Below, in pieces: positions 23,571 through 25,814 of a DNA stretch of 25,814 nucleotides. Positions within the stretch are counted from its first letter, which is position 1. Every line of letters begins with the position of its first letter. The notes below the pieces were generated by a model. It was not told the origin of the DNA, did not search any database, and saw only the letters and a program-made list of their open reading frames with translations. The stretch is from Candidatus Sumerlaeota bacterium (GTDB lineage Bacteria; Sumerlaeota; Sumerlaeia; JADFCT01): assembly GCA_026398575.1 (NCBI GenBank), contig JAPLSP010000668.1:1-25814 (forward strand), read 5' to 3'. The translations under genes and the position numbers were made by a program.

Positions 23571-24023
23571 ATGGCTCGCAAAGTAAATGAACTGCACTGG
23601 CTTGTAAATCACGAGTTGACGTTGGCAAAGCGTTATCGTCGGTTTGTCAGTTTGATGCTTCTGGAAAGCGATGATGATCTGGGAAATTTAAAAAACTCTT
23701 TTCTCGCAGGTTTTCGCGACAGCGACGTCTGTTTCGAGGTCAGCTAATCATGCATAGCGGTGCTCATGTGCGAAACCGATCAGACCGGGGCGAAAAACGC
23801 TTATGCCCGCCTGAAACAGGAATTGGAAATTAAGGAAGACAATCTGAGATGCGGTTTGGCAACGTATCCCGAGGATAACCTCGCTCCCCTGCATTTCATG
23901 CAGACGGTTTATCAGCGGCTCCGCGACACGCGCGCCAAGACCAGCATGGTGGTCAAGTCGCAATACCTGATGCGCGCTGTGGATGAGGCGCTGAATGAGA
24001 CGATTGAAAAAAAAGAAGGATAG
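23571..24023 (+). pseudogene. Degenerate mini-GGDEF-like protein, unit 2, with an in-frame TAA
   Basis: ATG 23571 opens a frame that parallels the unit-1 protein: NELHWLVNHELTLAKRYRRF, GFRDSDVCFEVS, then TAA at 23745-23747 (codon 59). The same frame continues as SCIAVLMCETDQTGAKNAYA, GLATYPEDNLAPLHFMQ, and ends at 24023. Without the stop the product would be 150 residues, 16 longer than its paralogue, with an extra helical tail (KSQYLMRAVDEALNETIEKK). No base is gained or lost around the TAA, so a recent nonsense mutation, a sequencing error, readthrough or re-initiation (GTG 23760) are all possible. The GGDEF signature is missing here too. The gene ends 48 bases before its activator, the likely ancestral spacing. 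Confidence 0.6.
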
Positions 24024-24043
24024 CCGGACAAATCAAATTCATA

Positions 24044-24078
24044 TATTTCTTCTGGTTAAGGTAACGACTGCATGCAGA
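24044..24078 (+). repeat. Conserved activator leader, copy 2
   Basis: Same leader as at 21994-22028, including the AAGG site and the ctgcatgcag palindrome (24068-24077). Here it follows the degenerate-GGDEF gene after about 20 bases. Confidence 0.7.
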
Positions 24079-25529
24079 GAGCATCAGATGAAAAAATTCT
24101 TATAGTGGATGACGAGCCTCTGGTCGGCGAGGTGCTGCAGAGTTATTTCTCCGCCAATTCCTTCGATGTGGCAGTGGCAATCAATGGAGAGCATGCCTTG
24201 GAATTGGCCGGCAAGACGGAGTATTCGGTCGCTATCGTTGATCTGATGATGCCAGGTATATCCGGCACAGAAGTCATGCAACGCCTGCACAAAATGTGGC
24301 CATCAACCGAGGTGATCATCTATACGGCCAATCCCTCGTTCGAGTCCTCGGTCGAGGCCATCCACGAGCAAGCATTCGATTACATCTGCAAGCCAGGCGA
24401 GCTCTCCCTTATCCTGCAAGTTGTAAGGCGGGCCTTGGAACGCCGGCGATTGATCCTCGAGAACCGGGAGCTGGTAAAGCAGCTGGCGGCCAAGCAGCAA
24501 CAGCTCGAGCAAGAAGTGACCGCCGCCAAGCACGTCATTGAGCTAACCCTGCGCAATTCCCCGATTTTCATCGGGTGTAGCGCCGCCATCGGAGAGATCC
24601 GGCGGCAGGTGGCCAGCGTGGCCCCTTCGACCATGAACATACTTCTCCTCGGCGAAAGCGGGACCGGCAAGGACGTGATCGCGCATTTGATCCATCAGGT
24701 CTCGGGCCGCGAAGCCCACGCGCTCGTGAAAGTCAACTGCCCGGCCATCCCCGAATCACTTTTGGAATCGGAGCTGTTCGGCCATGAGGCGGGCGCCTTT
24801 ACCGGCGCGCTCAAGCGCAAGCCAGGGCGGTTTGAATTGGCCAGCGGCGGGACGCTGTTCCTGGACGAGATCGGCGACATCCCCTTCGCCCTGCAGTCCA
24901 AACTGCTTCAATCCGTTGAGCAAAAGCAGTTCTACAGCGTCGGCGGTAAAAGCATCATCCATGCTGACGCGCGGATCGTCGCGGCAACTAACGCGCCGCT
25001 GGGACAGCTGGTGGAGCAGAACCGATTCCGCGCGGACCTTTATTACCGCCTCAATGAATATACCATAAGCATCCCGCCGTTGCGCGAGCGAAAGGAAGAC
25101 ATCCCGATATTGGTTGACCATTTCGTCGAAGACTTCAGCAAGCAATTCAGCAATTCCGTCCGGAGCTTCACGAGCGAGCAACGCGAGCATCTTTTGAACC
25201 ATTGCTGGCCTGGAAATGTGCGGGAATTGAAATCCGTCATTCGGCGCTTCGTTCTGACGGGGCAAATGGAGTTCATCTCGCATTCGCAATTGCGATCGGT
25301 CAAGGTCGAGGCGGCTTTTTCGCCACCTGAGTCTTTATATGTGCCCGAACAAGTCGGTGGCGCTCCGCGGCTGGATAAAAAGAATGGCGATGAGATCGAG
25401 CATCTGACCCTGAAAGCACTGGTTGAAGTCCAATGGAATCGGCGCAAGGCTGCGAAAAAGCTGGGAATTAGCTACAGTACCCTGAGACGCCGGATTGAGC
25501 ACTACGAATTAAAAGAAAAGATTATCTGA
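24072..25529 (+). CDS. NtrC-type sigma-54-dependent response regulator, unit 2 (paralogue)
   Basis: The 485 residues align without gaps to the unit-1 activator; I count about 67 differences, roughly 86% identity. D13, D14, D57, T85, K107, Walker A (194-201), GAFTGA (241-246), Walker B and the Fis-type helix-turn-helix are all kept, so it should be functional. The receiver domain and its exit helix carry about 20 changes, including K59 to M two residues after the phospho-acceptor and several at 109-119. About 20 more cluster in the segment between AAA+ and the DNA-binding domain. The recognition helix itself ([12 protein letters not shown]) is unchanged, so both paralogues should bind the same DNA sites while differing in how they are switched on. 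A terminator follows. Confidence 0.92.
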   Translation: MQRASDEKILIVDDEPLVGEVLQSYFSANSFDVAVAINGEHALELAGKTEYSVAIVDLMMPGISGTEVMQRLHKMWPSTEVIIYTANPSFESSVEAIHEQAFDYICKPGELSLILQVVRRALERRRLILENRELVKQLAAKQQQLEQEVTAAKHVIELTLRNSPIFIGCSAAIGEIRRQVASVAPSTMNILLLGESGTGKDVIAHLIHQVSGREAHALVKVNCPAIPESLLESELFGHEAGAFTGALKRKPGRFELASGGTLFLDEIGDIPFALQSKLLQSVEQKQFYSVGGKSIIHADARIVAATNAPLGQLVEQNRFRADLYYRLNEYTISIPPLRERKEDIPILVDHFVEDFSKQFSNSVRSFTSEQREHLLNHCWPGNVRELKSVIRRFVLTGQMEFISHSQLRSVKVEAAFSPPESLYVPEQVGGAPRLDKKNGDEIEHLTLKALVEVQWNRRKAAKKLGISYSTLRRRIEHYELKEKII

Positions 25530-25592
25530 ATTTAATTTTGGGCGTAATTTGAAGTCCTTTAGATAGCCAGTAGAATCAGGCGCGCCTAACCA

Positions 25593-25634
25593 TCCTTGCT
25601 GCCGGGGAAATAATTCCACGCAGCAGGGATTTTT
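25593..25634 (+). terminator. Intrinsic terminator after the unit-2 activator
   Basis: tccttgctgc (25593-25602) pairs with gcagcaggga (25620-25629), with one T-G pair, and is followed by TTTTT. It lies 64 bases after the stop of the second activator and closes the module. Confidence 0.65.
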
Positions 25635-25681
25635 GCTTATCTTCCCCTTCATCTTGTCTCTTCTTCAGGCGTTCCTGACAC

Positions 25682-25739
25682 CCCTTCGGGATTCCGCGTT
25701 CCTGCCATCCCCCTTCGGGATTCTGTGTTTCTGCCATCC
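25682..25739. repeat. Two tandem 29-bp repeats with a partial third
   Basis: cccttcgggattccgcgttc... at 25682-25710 repeats at 25711-25739 with three C/T changes. The bases before it (25668-25681) resemble the end of a further copy. No coding frame is associated, and there are no spacers of CRISPR type between the copies. Confidence 0.6.
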
Positions 25740-25814
25740 TTCAATTTATCAATCCTATTAATATGCTTATTTAGATAACAAAAACAAATCATCCGTAAGG
25801 TAGTATTCATTTAT

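Noticed and set aside
25682..25739. CRISPR array
   Set aside because: The repeats are directly adjacent with no spacers, and there are no cas genes nearby.

Overview
This is a bacterial chromosome segment of moderate to high GC. Its cargo suggests a free-living Gram-negative bacterium of the Planctomycetota/Lentisphaerota/Kiritimatiellota kind, or one of the neighbouring candidate phyla. The clues are a secreted BNR-type sialidase-like protein, a dockerin fused to an FGE-like (SUMF1) domain, a ~3,000-residue beta-helix/choice-of-anchor-Q/Ig-like surface protein, LamG debris and sigma-54 activators. No rRNA, tRNA or housekeeping gene is present, so this placement is an inference from gene style only.

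Layout. (1) 1-1486 is a graveyard of broken genes: an FGE-domain fragment, an unidentified reverse-strand C-terminal fragment, and a LamG-like fragment split by a 207-bp MITE-like element with 17-bp terminal inverted repeats and two related hairpins. (2) 1487-4660, reverse strand: a secreted sialidase-like protein behind a gene that looks like a chimera. Its N-terminal part resembles an Eco57I-type (type IIG) methylase and its C-terminal part resembles the tail of a helicase from the same kind of defence locus. Two small ORFs lie upstream. (3) 4661-8719: an AT-rich spacer with a frameshifted secreted-protein remnant, an AlbA_2/ATPase-like regulator with a VKTP-repeat linker, an unrecognised six-helix membrane protein with a charged coiled-coil tail, and a reverse-strand protein with two winged helices joined by a Lys-rich linker. 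(4) 8824-18243, reverse strand: one giant gene with a recognisable promoter, ribosome binding site and terminator. (5) 18197-20324: a truncated replication-relaxation-like gene, an empty spacer and the dockerin-FGE protein. (6) 20655-25634: a tandemly duplicated two-gene module. Each unit has a small degenerate GGDEF-like protein without the GGDEF motif, followed by a 485-residue REC-AAA+-Fis (NtrC-type) sigma-54 activator. Unit 1 is split by about 0.9 kb that contains an IS21 relic. In unit 2 the small gene carries an in-frame TAA.

How the genes may work together. The giant protein, the sialidase-like protein and the dockerin-FGE protein are all predicted to be exported and fit a cell-surface or extracellular role. 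The duplicated module is the most system-like part. Both activators keep the phospho-acceptor Asp, Walker A/B and GAFTGA, and their DNA-recognition helices are nearly identical, while receiver and linker residues have diverged. This suggests two inputs converging on one set of promoters. Decay is widespread (frameshifts, nonsense codon, chimeras, IS and MITE relics), so the window has the character of a rearranging accessory region.
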